Below are positions 47,479-64,000 of a stretch of DNA of 64,000 nucleotides, one piece after another; within the stretch, counting starts at the first letter, position 1, and each line of letters starts with the position of its first letter. The position numbers were made by a program, and so were the translations under genes. Source of the stretch: Lepisosteus oculatus (lineage: Eukaryota > Chordata > Actinopteri > Semionotiformes > Lepisosteidae); NCBI RefSeq assembly GCF_040954835.1, contig NC_090696.1, forward strand, positions 68,261,722-68,325,721, given 5' to 3'. Below the pieces are notes generated by a model. That model was given only the letters and a program-made list of their open reading frames with translations, ran no database searches and was not told where the DNA came from.

Positions 47479-48324
47479 AAAGAAAAGGTTTCCGAAGACA
47501 AAAAAGTTGAATGCCTGGTTCAGGACTTCAGGATTAGCCACCACTGTACAGAAACTGAACTTGACTGTAAAGCTCTTCGCCCTGAAAAAGACGAGACGCG
47601 GCACTGCTTCCAAACGCTGTTTTTGAAGCAAGCTTTCTCCTCAGCGATAAAACAGTTCAAGCTCTTTGAACGGTGGTCTGTTCACCCCTTTCTGCTTCAC
47701 TGAGACTTCTTTTTACAACTTTTTTCAGAAATCGGTTCAGATTCCCGCAATGAGTTGATTTCCAAGGCTGATGTCTTCTCTTCTGGTTGTCATGGCCTTT
47801 TTTATGTTTGCTGAAAGCAATTTTTTTTTTTGTTTGTTTTGAACCGGAGTCGCCACATTGACTTTAAAAAGAAATTTAAGCCAAATAGTCTCACTGCCTG
47901 CTGCTGCAGATGAATTTTTTTAAGTTTTAGCCTGAGCACTGTTGGGTAGAGAATGGCTCGCTCTGGATGTTCAGTAAACACCTGAGCATTCCCAAAGGAG
48001 TGCGCCCATGGGACGATCGAGCCATTTCTTTTCAAAGCAGATCGTTTCTAGATTTTACAGATCTGTTCAGATTTTACCATTCCCTTCAGATTTTGTCTGA
48101 GTTGTTTTTTGCAGATTTTAGTTCTCGCCTACATTGTGAACCACGATAAAACATTGTAAAGCTCTAGCAGGTAACCTGGTTCTTTTACAGAGGCCTTTTA
48201 TTTTTAACTTGGGGCAGATTTTACATTTTTGTAACGGAATGAAAGAGGAGAGTGTGCACAAAAAGTAACATTTTGGGGGGTAATATGAATTACCACATAA
48301 AATGATGCTTACACAAAAGTTTTA

Positions 48325-48330
48325 AATAAA
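48325..48330 (+). terminator. PDS5A: Proximal AATAAA poly(A) signal of PDS5A
   Basis: AATAAA lies in the PDS5A 3' UTR about 850 bp after the stop. A second AATAAA is at 48361-48366. Confidence 0.5.
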
Positions 48331-48580
48331 ACAAACCTGGGTTTTAGATGCCTGCAAAAAAATAAAACAGTTGAAAACTGTTGGTAAATTTTGAGTGTTT
48401 TTAGAGATTGAAAATATTTTTCAACATGTTTTGCCAGTTTGTCTCCCTGTTTCCAGCAGTTTGTTTTATTTTAGTGAAATACTTATAATGTTGCATTGAT
48501 TATTATGATTCCAGGCATTGTTTTGGGGATAGCTGTGTACAGATTATGTACACATGACCATATTTAATTTTTTTGCATAT

Positions 48581-48586
48581 AATAAA
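48581..48586 (+). terminator. PDS5A: Distal AATAAA poly(A) signal of PDS5A
   Basis: ATATAATAAATGC is followed within 25 bp by a GT-rich stretch (GGTGTCACGTTGTGAGTT), the expected downstream element. It is the best candidate for the main 3' end. Confidence 0.6.
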
Positions 48587-48789
48587 TGCTTTTAGGTGTC
48601 ACGTTGTGAGTTCATGACTTTTCTAATTCCACTCTTGCAAATCAGCATGTTAGTACTGTGATGAAATTATACTGCTTCCGTCACATCTCTCTGGGAATTG
48701 AAGGTGCTGGTGTGAGAAATAATGTAAAGAGATTCTCCATCCCAAATATAGCAGAGTTTCCAACCAAGAAGAAAGCATTTGGCTAATCC

Positions 48790-49010
48790 AGCCTGTTTAA
48801 GCAGTTTATTGATCCAAAACTCTCACCCAGTTTCTTGAAAGAAACCAGGGTATTCTCTTCAACAACATGACCGGGTCGTTTATGCCACTGAGCAAGGACG
48901 TGTCTCCTGCTCTCAGTTTTAAATTTGCTTCCACACAGTTTCCACTTGTGTCCTCCGGTGAGTGTTTCCCTGTAGCCGTTCATTGACATCTCCCTCTAAA
49001 GGTTTACTTG
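48790..49010. mobile_element. Decayed LINE 3' segment (CR1-like)
   Basis: TTCTCTTCAACAACATGACC and TCTCAGTTTTAAATTTGCTT with TTTCCACTTGTGTCC match the layout of the block at 34130-34520 and of CR1/L3-like 3' ends. Confidence 0.45.
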
Positions 49011-50284
49011 CATGGGACAGTGGGTATAGTGCTACTGCTTTGTTATTCCTGTATACATGCTCATAAAATGTGTTCCTTTTGTTCAGAAGATTGATAGTAA
49101 AGTAGACTGACAGTATTATCTCATGGGCAGTATCACTTAGTGCTCAGATCACTTGAGGGGAATTGCAACACTAACGATGACCGTGTGTAAGGCATTATGT
49201 GCATGCAGTATTTAACAGACCACCAGCTGGCTTTGTTAAGGTGCTGCATGTAACTTCCTTGTTTTACTGCTTAGTCTTGGTTGGCCTGTGAAACTGACAG
49301 GGAGGTGGGATAGAGGGAGACTGCTTTACTCTGGCGCAGAGCAGGCTGGAAAGCTGAGGTGCACTTGCTAGGCAGAACACGAGTAAGTAAGAGCACTTTG
49401 TAATACTTGCGCATAATCTTGAGAAGCTGCACTGCTGACTGACATTTTGCTTTTTTCACTCCTAAGTGGTCTGAGCATTCAAGTTTTGATTACAAATATA
49501 TATATATGTACTTTTCACATTCCACAAAATGGCATATCTGGAAGGGGGTGGATAATAAGGCACTGTACATGCTCCCTGTGTTTAGAGAGACTCCTGGTGT
49601 TGTCCAGTGAAGATATAGTATGTCCTTGTTACTTCTGAGCATCAGGAGTGAGAGTCCCAGTGTCACTTTGCTTATTGTTGTGATTTAAACTCAATTCTGT
49701 TCACATACAGCTGCTACTTCATGATTTATGACACTTGTACCCATCGTGACACGCTTCCTTTTACTGTTTCTGTGGTCAGCAACACCACCTGAAAGGTCTT
49801 AACCATGGCAAGTCGACAGCCTGCATAAATAAGTTCAAAGGAGGTTCGATGCAGCATAAAGGATCCATCTGCTTGTTGGTCCTAATGCACAAAGGTTTTG
49901 CAGTAACGCTAAATCGCTGCAAATGAGGAGTGAGCTGGCTGGTAGGCCTTCATCAGACGTGAGTCTTGTGAAAACCCAAGATCGTCCTCACTCTCGAGTC
50001 GCACCGCAGCACTGCTGGTGTTGGGGTGTTTGTCGGTGCTTCACGGACAGGTAAAGGGTGATGATGGGTGGGAAGAGGCCATCAGCTTGGACCTGGCCTT
50101 TCCAGTGACTGACAAGTGTCGAAAGGAAAGGGTGCCTCTTGGTTGTAGGTTCTTGGCTCTTCAGATGGGTTTGCCTCCAACAATATAATTAAGTATTCTA
50201 CTGGCGTGGATCACAACCCACATGCCTTTGTATCTGTCGGTATGTGGAAATTGAGCTGGATGGTTTCTGATTTGCTTTATAATA

Positions 50285-50640
50285 ATAAACTTTATTTTAT
50301 ATAGTGCCTTTAAAGGTGGCTTCTCAAAGCGCTTTACAGGATGACAATAACAATAAATAAGAAGACCACAACAATAAATAAGATTTCACAAGATGAGACA
50401 CAATTACAATTAAAACAATACAACAATAACAATAGAGGAGACCGTGGAAGATGGTATTAAGAAGAGCAGAGGGGTGAAGAATGGAACCAGTTAAGTAAAG
50501 GCTTTTCTGAAGAAGAAGAAGAAGGTTTTGAGTCTGGATTTGAAGGAGTTGAGAGAAGGTGACTCTCCGATACACTTGGGCAAAGAGTTCCAGGGCTTGG
50601 GGGCATAGCAGGAGAAGGCCCTGTCGCCCATACAATGTAG
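50285..50640 (-). mobile_element. L2-type LINE 3' end, minus strand
   Basis: The minus strand encodes GDRAFSCYAPKPWNSLPK then SPSLNSFKSRLKTFF, the typical C-terminus of LINE-2 ORF2. The 3' end (AGCGCTTTGAGAAGCCACCT and TATATAAAATAAAGTTTATT) follows. Confidence 0.85.
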
Positions 50641-53600
50641 ACGGGCTTTGTACTGTAAGTATACGTTTCCTTCTATTACAACCCCCCCCCCCCCCCCATA
50701 GTTTTTACAACAGGAAATCCTAACAGTACACTCCTTCATCCTCCCGTTAAAACATCAAAAGCATTTGCTTTATATCAAATGTTCAGGAGCTGTATCACCT
50801 TATAGTCCCGAGTACAGATGTGCTTCTCGAACCTTAAAAGGGGGAGAATACAGAATCGAACTGGGTTTAGAACGCTCCTGTAAGCACAGGAGTGAACTGT
50901 AGGTAATAGGTGGTATGTTGAGTTTGCTAGTCCGCTCCACTTCGTCTCATCACCTTTTCATCAGCATTTAACAAAATTAATGTAACTCAGGTGTTGGTTC
51001 TAGGAGGGATACTTCAGTAAAAAAAAAATTAAATACCAGTAAACTTATTACAATAATATGGCAATTTTAGTTGCTTTCCTGATTTGCAATTAAGGGCCTG
51101 TGCTTTGCAATAAATATATATATATAGAGAGAGAAACACTTTGGACAGTCTCTGCTTCTCAACTTATTTTAACATATAGCTATCCAAAAGATGCTTGGAG
51201 AACTACAGAACATTTTCTTAGCCTACTGATCTTTTCCTTCCTTGCAGCATTTATTGCTACCAATGTAATCAATCCACCCGTACACAAGAGGTCACAGATT
51301 TGTTTTATTTGAAATCTGAGTTGTTGCTACATGTTGTACACACCACATGCATTTTCAATCAATGGTGCTTCAGACGACGTGGAGAACTCCTGTAAGCTGG
51401 ACAGTGCCAGTTGTAAGTCTATGCCGTAACCCGACTGGCCCAAAGATTGTTCAATCAGCATGACTGTGTGCGGCCCGAGTCTCGTCCTTGGTCTAGACCC
51501 TGTGGGGCTGCAGTGCTCAGTGCAGACAGCACCTGATCAGTTCAGGCACGGCTCTGGGTCCATGGGACTTGACAGTGAACCCTCTTCATCTGGGGGTGAC
51601 ATCGGGGCTTTTCAAGTCAAGTCGAGTTGGTGGACAAATTACAATCCCAACTGGGCCATGTATTTAAAAAAGGAAAACGAATGGGCTTTTCATTAAGTCA
51701 ATATAAATCCCAGTATATACATCAGCATATGTATTGGCCACCTGAATCTGTAATGGTTGTTGACCAATTCATTGAATGATCAACTGCTGTTCATACGAGA
51801 TACAAGCTACTATCTGAACTTTCTCATTCAGCACTGTAATGGTGGAGGGTCAATACTTTCTTAACGATGAGGGATTCCAACGGCTGCCTACTGCTTGTGT
51901 AGAAGTACAGCATTCAAACAACAGCGCTACAACCTCCTTTGGCTGCTACGGCAACCTTATTGTTTCTCCTAGTATTTAATACTTCATTGCTGGAAAAGGG
52001 AGGAAAAAAAAAACCTATACAGCACCATCACAAATGTGTTTTAATGTGAAGATCATATCTGATGCGTGACTAAAACTTGAGGCAATGGACAACAGAAATC
52101 ATCCGATCATACCAGGTCAGCTAGATTAACACCTTTTTTTGCTTTGACACTGAATAGCATTGACAAAATATTAAGCCAAAGTTAAAATTGTATAGTTTTT
52201 GGTGGACATGTTTTCATCTCGGGCAATGAGGCTTAATCCCCTTTCAAAAATGCTGAATGCAAGACATCCCAGTGAAAACGGACTTGTTCTAAAAATGTTT
52301 CAATTGCCTCAGCTTCAGCACTTCCTTAAAACACATCCCTCCTCTTATTACAAGTATTTAATTTTTGGCTTTTGCAAGTGTTATGGATCTCCACAGAACC
52401 TAGCTTCTGCTGCGGTCGCACCTTTGTGTAAATGACATCATAAATTTTCTATAAAGGAGCTGTGTAGCTCACCAAAGAGGAGAAAAAAAAAGTATTTTGC
52501 TGAAGTGTGGCCTTTCTCTTATTCTTTTAACCAGAAATATGAGTTTGACAAGAACCATGCAGTGCTGCTGCCTTTAATTGGACTTTGAAGAAGACAGGAG
52601 AGTCAAACACCATTTTCAGCTCTTTTCTTTACTGAAAAGCAGAGTGGAAAAGAGTCAACTTCATACCTGTGAAACAGCAACCATTTTCGTGCAATATTGA
52701 TCATACCAAAATACAACAGGAACAAGAGAAAAATCATTTTCATTTTTTTTTTACAAAAAATAACTGCAGCCATCAATAGTGCATTCTAAGATGAAATGTC
52801 ATTTTAATATGAAACGTGTGTGGCTGTATGTACAAGAGAAATAGGGAATCTTTTTTTTTTTGCTGAAATAGCAGAACTGTGGCCAATAGCAATTGTCTGT
52901 GCATTAGATCTTAAAGTATATACAGGTGAAGTAACAGCATCATCACAACCCTCCCAGAGTGCAAGAAAGAAAGGAGATGAGACCAAGCAAAATGACAAAC
53001 ATGTACCTGATAAGCAAACCCCACTTCAATTTCTCAACTAGAGCTAATTGGGATCAACTGAAGGTTATGAAGTCCTTGAGTGTGTCGTAGTACGTGGCGG
53101 AAGGAGACAACTAAAACAGGGATAGTCTCTGTATTAAATCTTGAGAGAGAGAAGTGTTTTATAACAGAAGAGCTGGTTAGACTTGGCTAAAATTGAAAGT
53201 TTACCTTGTAAAATACACACTGGATACTTACAGTGTGAGCGCAACTAACATTTTCTCATTTAACATAAAAAATATCAATCTGTAGGATGGGTGAACTACA
53301 ACTGCAGAGCTGTCGTCTGGCTCTTCCTACTGTCCTACTAGGCTGTGAAGGAATGGTGGCTTCCTTACAGCTGGCAATTTAGCTGTAAATGTCCAGTCCA
53401 ATACAACGCATTTGGGGGAAAAAAGTGGTTAGTAAGCCCATCACCCCTCCAGGAATCTCAGGATATTCTGTACTTCTGGAGGGAACAGGGATCTGCAGAG
53501 CTGGATGAGGTGGGTCCCATTCTATTTGGGATGAAAAGCGCTGTGTAGATGCCACAAATTAGTAGCTCAATTAAATGTTCCCCTTTCCCCCTGACTGCAT

Positions 53601-54498
53601 GCCTGCATTGTACCATGCATGCTGCTGGGAAACAAAGCAGCTTTAACGCAAGAACTTGGGAGTCGCAGATTCCGCATGATTTTGCAGGATATTTCACCGA
53701 TTGGCACCTTCTGGTGTGTCACTCTTTTTGAGTTACCCTGAATGTTGTGAAACAAGTCCAACTCCAGGGTTGTGTTCTCAACAACGAGTCCCGAGTACCC
53801 TCCCTGTCAGTCTGACGCGTGATCGAGTAGTTTAATACCCACATGGCTGCACACAGTACCATACTGGCGTCCTCACTTATATGAAGATGTAAGATTTACC
53901 ACATAAAGCAGTATAGGTTTTAAAATCAGGTGCTGGTTAGACCACAACTTCCGACTGGCAGACAGATCAAGAGCCTGATGTGGTGCAACATTTGGCTTTG
54001 TGCAATGTAAGACGACTTTTTGTTTTTGACAAACCATTTATCGAGGTCCTTGGCGATATTAAAACCCCAGAGCAGAGTACCTCCTGGGTCAAGGATCCAG
54101 TCTATGTGACCTCAACACATGATCTGCGCTATTCCACCAATTTGCTATGTGAGTCAATTCAAAACAGGCTACTGCTACAGAACTAACAGTTAAGGATCCA
54201 CAGTGATAACACCGTGGAGATCAGCTACCAGCGAAGAGACAGGAGTAAATCTATGACACATTCAATACATACCTGTTGAAAAATAGCAGTACATTGCAGT
54301 TCTGGAAAGCAAAAGGAAATTGAGAAATACTCTTACAAGTATTGGTCACATTGTCTTTACATACATATAAAAAAAAACTATAGGGTTAGTTATCTCAACC
54401 GTAACCACAGTTCAAATTTATAGTGATTCTTTACAATATTACGTAAGAAAAAAATTAAAAGTATTTCCCCGGTTTTAATTTACACAGACTTTAATAGC

Positions 54499-54504
54499 TT
54501 TATT
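54499..54504 (-). terminator. UBE2K: Candidate UBE2K poly(A) signal
   Basis: AATAAA on the minus strand, about 225 bp after the UBE2K stop codon. Longer 3' UTRs ending further left are possible. Confidence 0.35.
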
Positions 54505-54725
54505 TACAGAGCAATTTGCGTTTTTTTTAAGTTTTGTCTTTTTCCAGTCTCAACTTGCAGCTAGTTAGCATTATCAGGAATTACACAGTGCCGTGTTCTT
54601 TTTAAAAGGGAACCTAGATGTTATACTAAAAGAAAAAAAAAAAAGAAAAAACGAGGGCAGATGGGCCAGTTCGAAGGAGGGATGGGGGGAAGGGCAAGCC
54701 TACAGGAGCAGCCTTCATGAATTGC

Positions 54726-59119
<4,394 letters not shown>

Positions 59120-59569
59120 CTGTCGAAAAAGCACAAGAGAAAGGGGAGGTTCGGTTAATGCACGCAGCTATAACCCCTATGCATTCTCAAAAAAAAAGAA
59201 TTCATGATGTATAAAAATGTTGCTTAACATATAACCACCCTGCCACCACATTACAACCTCATCGGATCAAAGAAGCTCAGCAAGGCTGGGCCTAGTCAAG
59301 TTCACTTTGATTATTGCTGTAAATGGCACTGTTAGAAGCAGTACGTCCTTCCTTTTAGACTAAAATAGGTGTCTCCAACTCCTGGTGTCCTGGAGAGTCT
59401 CAGTGCAGTTCTTCTTACAGGTCACCCTAGATCCCCTGTTATTTCAAAGACTGGGAACACTTGTTTAAGCAACTGATCAATTCACAAGAAATGTTTCAAT
59501 GAAGAAAACACCAGTCCTTGAGGCTGAACAAGTTCCAATTACATGTAAGGTTCTCAAAACAATTCTTGG

Positions 59570-60480
59570 ACCAAACTTTTGGATCAACTATGAAAAAGTA
59601 TATCCTTGGGAACACTCCACATGGATTTAGAAAAGGAAGGTCATCCCTAACCAACCTGCCACGGGTTCTTTAAACAAGCAACAACAGCAATGGATACCCA
59701 CAGGGCATATGATGTGGTTTATTTCGATTTTTGGAAGGCTTTTGAGAAAGTTAATCCTTAACAAGGAATTGTCAAACTACGGAGAACAGACATTCAGGGA
59801 ATTGAGAGTATCTGGATTGAGAATGAATTAGTAGAAAATGGATAAGGTCATGATTAGGAATGAATATGAAGTTAGTGGAGTACCACAGGGATCTATCATT
59901 GGGTCTGCTGCTTGACCCAATGATCTAGATTCTGATACAGTTAATAAACTAGTCAGATACCAAATTAGCAGGATTAGCAAACATTATAGGAGCAGGAAAT
60001 TAAATTTGAAAGGACTCTGATAAAATCCAAACCTGGGAAAACATTTGGAAGATGATATTTAATACAGACATGTGCAGATTTGTGCTTGCAGGCAGCAAAA
60101 ATATTAACATAAAAATACATCATTTACATATTTTAGACAATGTTGGGAAACAAACAGGCAAGCAAAATATTGTAATATGTAGTTAAACATCTTCATTTGG
60201 AATACTGTGCATTTTTGTGGTCGACAAGCTTTAGAAAATATATTGCTTTTCTTGAATTAGTCCAGATACACTGCAGGATTTAGGAACGTCCTACACTGAC
60301 TGGCTGAAGGAACTGAATGTTTTTAGTTTCGGGACGATGATGGACGGACGTGATACAAGTATTTAAAATCCTCAAAGACACTTAGAAAATCAACCCAGAT
60401 TTCTTGAGACTGTGCAAGGGAACACAAACCTGAGGACAGATGTGGAGACGCAGTAAAAAAAGTGTCGTTTCCATTGAATC
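59570..60480 (+). mobile_element. Decayed CR1-like LINE reverse-transcriptase fragment
   Basis: The plus strand reads YFDFWKAFEKV at 59720-59752 (compare YLDFSKAFDKV) and SGVPQGSIIGS at 59874-59906 (compare SGVPQGSVLGP), then SDTKLAG, a block that follows the YADD box. Stops and frame changes interrupt it, and no intact catalytic box is left. Confidence 0.8.
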
Positions 60481-61354
60481 ACCTCAGAAAACACAACCTA
60501 CACCGAGTGAAACCTGCGCATGATACCTAGAAGGATTTGGTTGAATTTCAACACGGGTTACAGACAAACGCCTCAGTGTGGCACTGAACATTTTTTCAGT
60601 AAGTGCTTCCAGTCTGTGGGACTATTTCTCAGTACGTGTCTGGTCTGGACAGCTGGAATTTCCTCATTCTTATTTATCATCCAGGGCACACCTTAACATA
60701 AAACAAACATTTATACAATGTTATGTTAGAAATATAAATAACTCTAAATATAATAATGCTAATATATCACAAAGAGTGTGCTTCTCACGCTTAACGTCTT
60801 ATTCTGTGGTTCCTAGCACTTTCTATGATGTTCTGTATTTCACTCTACCTTCTTAATTTGTCTGGCCTGCTGACAAATTTCAACGCAGTCCTTGACAGCA
60901 GGCGCGTTGTATTATTCTGAAGAGTACTGTGACAACATCGGTGTCAACACACATCAAATGGAGGACGGAGATCAGATGGACACAGCCAGCTTTCCCCAGT
61001 TCACCACCACGCCGCCTTGACTGAAGCAGGGTCCAGTCCGAGACACAAGGGGGCGCCAATCCCACCTGCAGCTACACGTGTCGCCCAGAACAAGGAAGTC
61101 GAGAAGAAACCTGCCCTCCCCGACTACTACGTGAAGCAGGCAACCACAAAAAAAAAAAAAGGCAAAATGGTTAACAGGAAACCTCTGTCCGTGTTCACCC
61201 GGACATCAAGAGACGCAGAGCTGATGTCGGAGCTGGCTCGGGACACGGGACAGAGCAAGTCGTGTTTCTGCTCTGCAGGAACTGGCCCGTCTTGGGGGGG
61301 GATCTCTGCAGCCCCCTGGTTGGAACTGACTGTGAGGACTGAAGGCTCCAGCAC

Positions 61355-61640
61355 AATAAGATAAGATCACTTTATTAGCCACATACAATTTCTTGTATTA
61401 GGACTTAGTCTTTTCGCATACCCCAGCTTGCTCTCCATGAGACACACAGACAGGGAGAGAGAAGCTTGGGGTCAGAGCGCAGGGTCAGCCATTGTACAGC
61501 GCCCCTGGAGCAGTTGGGGTTAAGGGCCTTGCTCAGGGGCCCAACGGAGTAGGATTCCTCTGCCGGCCGTGGGATATGAACCGGCAACCTTCCAAACACA
61601 GGTACAGATCCTGAGCCACAGAGCCCCCGCTCCGCCCCAG
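61355..61640 (-). mobile_element. tRNA-derived SINE, minus strand
   Basis: On the minus strand TGTGGCTCAGGATCTGTACC (box A) and GGTTCATATCCC (box B, opposite 61571-61582) are followed by GGGCCCCTGAGCAAGGCCCT. The tail reads ACAAGAAATTGTATGTGGCT and AATAAAGTGATCTTATCTTA. A recognisable fish SINE type. Confidence 0.75.
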
Positions 61641-62084
61641 TGGAATAAATGTGCACTGCAAGCCGTGGGGGGTGCATTGCTGTGGGCACTGACCGAGCCC
61701 CATATTCACCTTTCTGCCTGAGTGATCACCACTAAAACGCCCCACTGTCCAATCACAAATGAATTTGGACAACGTGACTTTCAAACACACTGCAGTTAGT
61801 TTTTAGAGAGCAATGGCGTTAATTACTAGTCACAAACTAAGTCACCTGTTTGAAGAACACATTTAGAATAGTTAAAAAACGAATTGCCCGGCAGATCAGG
61901 TGGAGAAACGAGAAAGTGCCCCACCGACTGAATTAAAGGGAAACATTACCCAGGCCAGACTGTTCAACCCTGAGAGTTAACACGTATTCTCCTTCAGCAC
62001 GTCCCCAGTCCCCACGCTGGTCTGGAAACACAGGCTCAAATGGAAGAGTGCCACCTACTGGTTCCCCTTATTGTAGCAGCCCGG

Positions 62085-62665
62085 TTTTCTTTACAAATCC
62101 CCATCCTGTCTTGTGAGGCCATGCTGAAGGTTGAAGGTTCAAATACAAAGCAAGGCACTGCTGTAGCTCCCTTGAGCAAGATACGTCCCTGCTCAAGCAA
62201 TGCGGCCACCATCTCAAGAATAGCATGGGCGCAGCAATACAACTTCCATATGCACAGCACCCAAGGGCGTCGGACCGGATCTTCCCTGTGTTGCCTCTAT
62301 TTACAGCTGCCACACGAAGCGGAAAGCTGGGGTGTCCACAAACCCCTTCCAATCTACTGTTTTAAACTTCTCTGTTCGGGGAGGAGGCTTCAAAACATCA
62401 AATGCAGTCTTGCTCGGGGCCGAAATAGCACCTATCAAGAAGAGGCCATCAAGCGCCTGAGTATGTTGTATGTGTAGGTGTGATGCGTTACGTATCCTGT
62501 GTGTCAGTGTGATCTGTGTTGTTTTGATCTGGGCTGCACTGGAGCAAATTCCAAACAACTTTGTTGACATGGCAATAAAACATTGAAATAAAATACCTAG
62601 CTGTATAAATGGTCCAAACACAAGTTGCTCTTGGATAAAAGTGTCAGCCACATCATAATTCAGGC
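62085..62665 (+). mobile_element. Interrupted V-SINE-like element
   Basis: A body piece (AGGTTCAAATACAAAGCAAG and TCCCTTGAGCAAGATACG) lies at about 62127-62187. The matching tail (CTAGCTGTATAAATGG and GCTCTTGGATAAAAGTGTCA) lies at about 62598-62650. These parts are normally close together, so about 400 bp look inserted between them. Confidence 0.5.
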
Positions 62666-64000
62666 TTGCTTAGCTTCTGAAATCTGAAGGAGAAGACTAG
62701 GCACCAAGAAGGTAATGCTGCTGTGCCAAACGTTTTGAAATTCTTGTTCTGTTACTGCTGTAACTTTTACTGCTAGTGGTATTTAAGATGCGACCTTTAA
62801 GCAGTTATCGTCAGTGCTGCTGGTTTGTCATAATACTTGTCGGCTCTCGGCCTCAAAGGTTGTAAAGTGAATTTAGTCTCTACTCTTGTGGGGGCCTCTC
62901 ATCTGATGAGGTAGCCCTGACCCCGTGCAAATTCACCAACAATCTTATCTCCTTTCATCCAGACATTCCCATCATTCTGGCAGTATGGCAGCTCAGGAGA
63001 AATAATCAATACGGATATCCAGTGTGCCAAACAGAACAGAAACAATATTTCTGTAAAGCACATCGTGTGGCAATACTGTCTTGTATTCAATTGCCACTTC
63101 GCTACATTTCTATTGCATCATGGACAGCGAATAAAAAGTCAAAACAAAAGTGAAAATATGCAAAATGTTTTTATTACAATCTTCTACGGTTTCAATATCG
63201 ACACATCATTTCTGGGACTTAAGTGTAAGCTTGTAAAAAAACGTGTCTCTTCTCACCAACACTTAATCTGCAGTCAGTGCATTAAAATCACATAACAGTC
63301 GAAAGACTGTGAGCACATATTCTGTTCATCACTACTTATCCACTAAGCTAGTATCTACTGTTAAGCCATATTTAATATTTAAAATGATGCAAGAATTTCA
63401 TACTCTTACATGACTTTAGGCCACCACTTTAACACATTAATGAAATCCCATTAATCCTCTAAACAGTGACATTTTGAAAAACGAGGTGTTGGTGACGGGG
63501 TGCTCTCGTTCTTAAAATGTCTCCCTGGTTAAAGCGCAAAGCATCTTCCACAGAAGAGACAGCTCATTCGTCCACTACAGGCCTACACAGGTCGCCTGGA
63601 GAAAAGTACTGCTGATGTTGCTTCTACTGGACACATCACTTCACAACCCAAGAGTCGGCCCGGCGAACTAGCAGCCCGAGAGCACGGTAGGTAAGTTTAA
63701 TCAAGGAGGGAAAACACCGATTTTCATCTGCATTCGAACACAGGAAAACGTTTTCAATGAGTTACGGTGTGATAGATGACCGTCTGTCTGCTGGGGCCTT
63801 ATACCATGTTCACGAACCTTTCTGCAAACCTTGCAAATCGCAAACTCAATATCTGAATACTCAGCCCTTTAAAGCTAAGAATATTTGGGTACCTCATTGT
63901 GTGAACCTCCTTCATCGAGTGGAAAGAATTAAAAAGTCGGAACTCTGTTTGAGACAGATGTTTCTTTTCCTTTGTAATCCGCCCGTTCCGTGTTCCTGCT

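Larger units (their letters stand above)
47475..48605 (+). other. PDS5A: PDS5A terminal exon: stop codon and 3' UTR
   Basis: The acceptor TTGGTTTCAG|GTAA joins AG to G, giving AGG (Arg), then TAA at 47476-47478. The following about 1.1 kb is AT-rich and ends with poly(A) signals. UTR extent and the choice of signal are inferred. Confidence 0.8.
48606..54498. other. Intergenic spacer between PDS5A and UBE2K 3' ends
   Basis: Convergent spacer with no gene I can support. It holds a CR1-like scrap at 48790-49010, an L2 fragment at 50285-50640, a C-tract at 50681-50697 and otherwise AT-rich sequence. The UBE2K 3' UTR may extend some way into it. Confidence 0.6.
59120..64000 (-). other. UBE2K: UBE2K intron (5' exons not found)
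   Basis: At least 4.9 kb of intron with decayed LINE and SINE copies. I looked on the minus strand for the expected EIAGPPDTPYE and LVDENFTELRG blocks and saw neither, so the first exons probably lie beyond the window. Confidence 0.7.

Noticed and set aside
62889..62940. Possible C/D box RNA (TGATGA near 62899 with CTGA downstream).
   Set aside because: The boxes are too close together and no terminal stem is present.

Overview
The window is vertebrate nuclear DNA, most likely from a ray-finned fish. Multi-exon genes with canonical GT/AG introns sit among fish-type retroposons: 5S rRNA-derived SINEs, tRNA-derived SINEs with an L2-like tail, and L2 and CR1-like LINE scraps. Three genes can be read, in the order N4BP2 (minus strand), PDS5A (plus strand), UBE2K (minus strand). 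As I recall it, this is the arrangement at human 4p14, so the locus looks like an ancient syntenic block. The species cannot be fixed from sequence alone. The near-tetrapod conservation of PDS5A and UBE2K would suit a slowly evolving ray-finned lineage, but that is a guess.

Region by region. 1-11869: the 5' part of N4BP2, seven coding exons on the minus strand with about 1,360 residues (CUE domain, P-loop kinase, long acidic middle region). Its 3' exons, with the expected Smr domain, lie beyond position 1. 11870-14415: a head-to-head intergenic region of about 2.5 kb with a CpG-rich block next to each gene, a full CRE at 13329-13336 and an inverted CCAAT box at 14130-14134. 14416-48600: a complete PDS5A, with 31 coding exons plus a terminal exon carrying the spliced stop codon. 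The assembled protein is 1,330 residues and the reading frame stays open across every junction. 48600-54500: the tail-to-tail spacer between PDS5A and UBE2K, with LINE remnants and no supported gene. 54726-59119: the last five coding exons of UBE2K, about 148 residues including the catalytic cysteine and the C-terminal UBA domain. 59120-64000: UBE2K intron filled with decayed LINE and SINE copies; the first roughly 52 codons were not found and probably lie past 64000.

The genes are not an operon or pathway. PDS5A is a cohesin regulator in the nucleus, UBE2K a ubiquitin-conjugating enzyme, and N4BP2 a polynucleotide kinase/CUE protein that binds NEDD4 and BCL3. I found no sign of a novel system. 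The points most worth a second look are the stop codon encoded on both sides of the last PDS5A intron, the compact divergent promoter, a NAGNAG acceptor in N4BP2, a full-length 5S-derived SINE joined to a second SINE just upstream of a PDS5A exon, and two inverted-repeat arrangements of retroelements.
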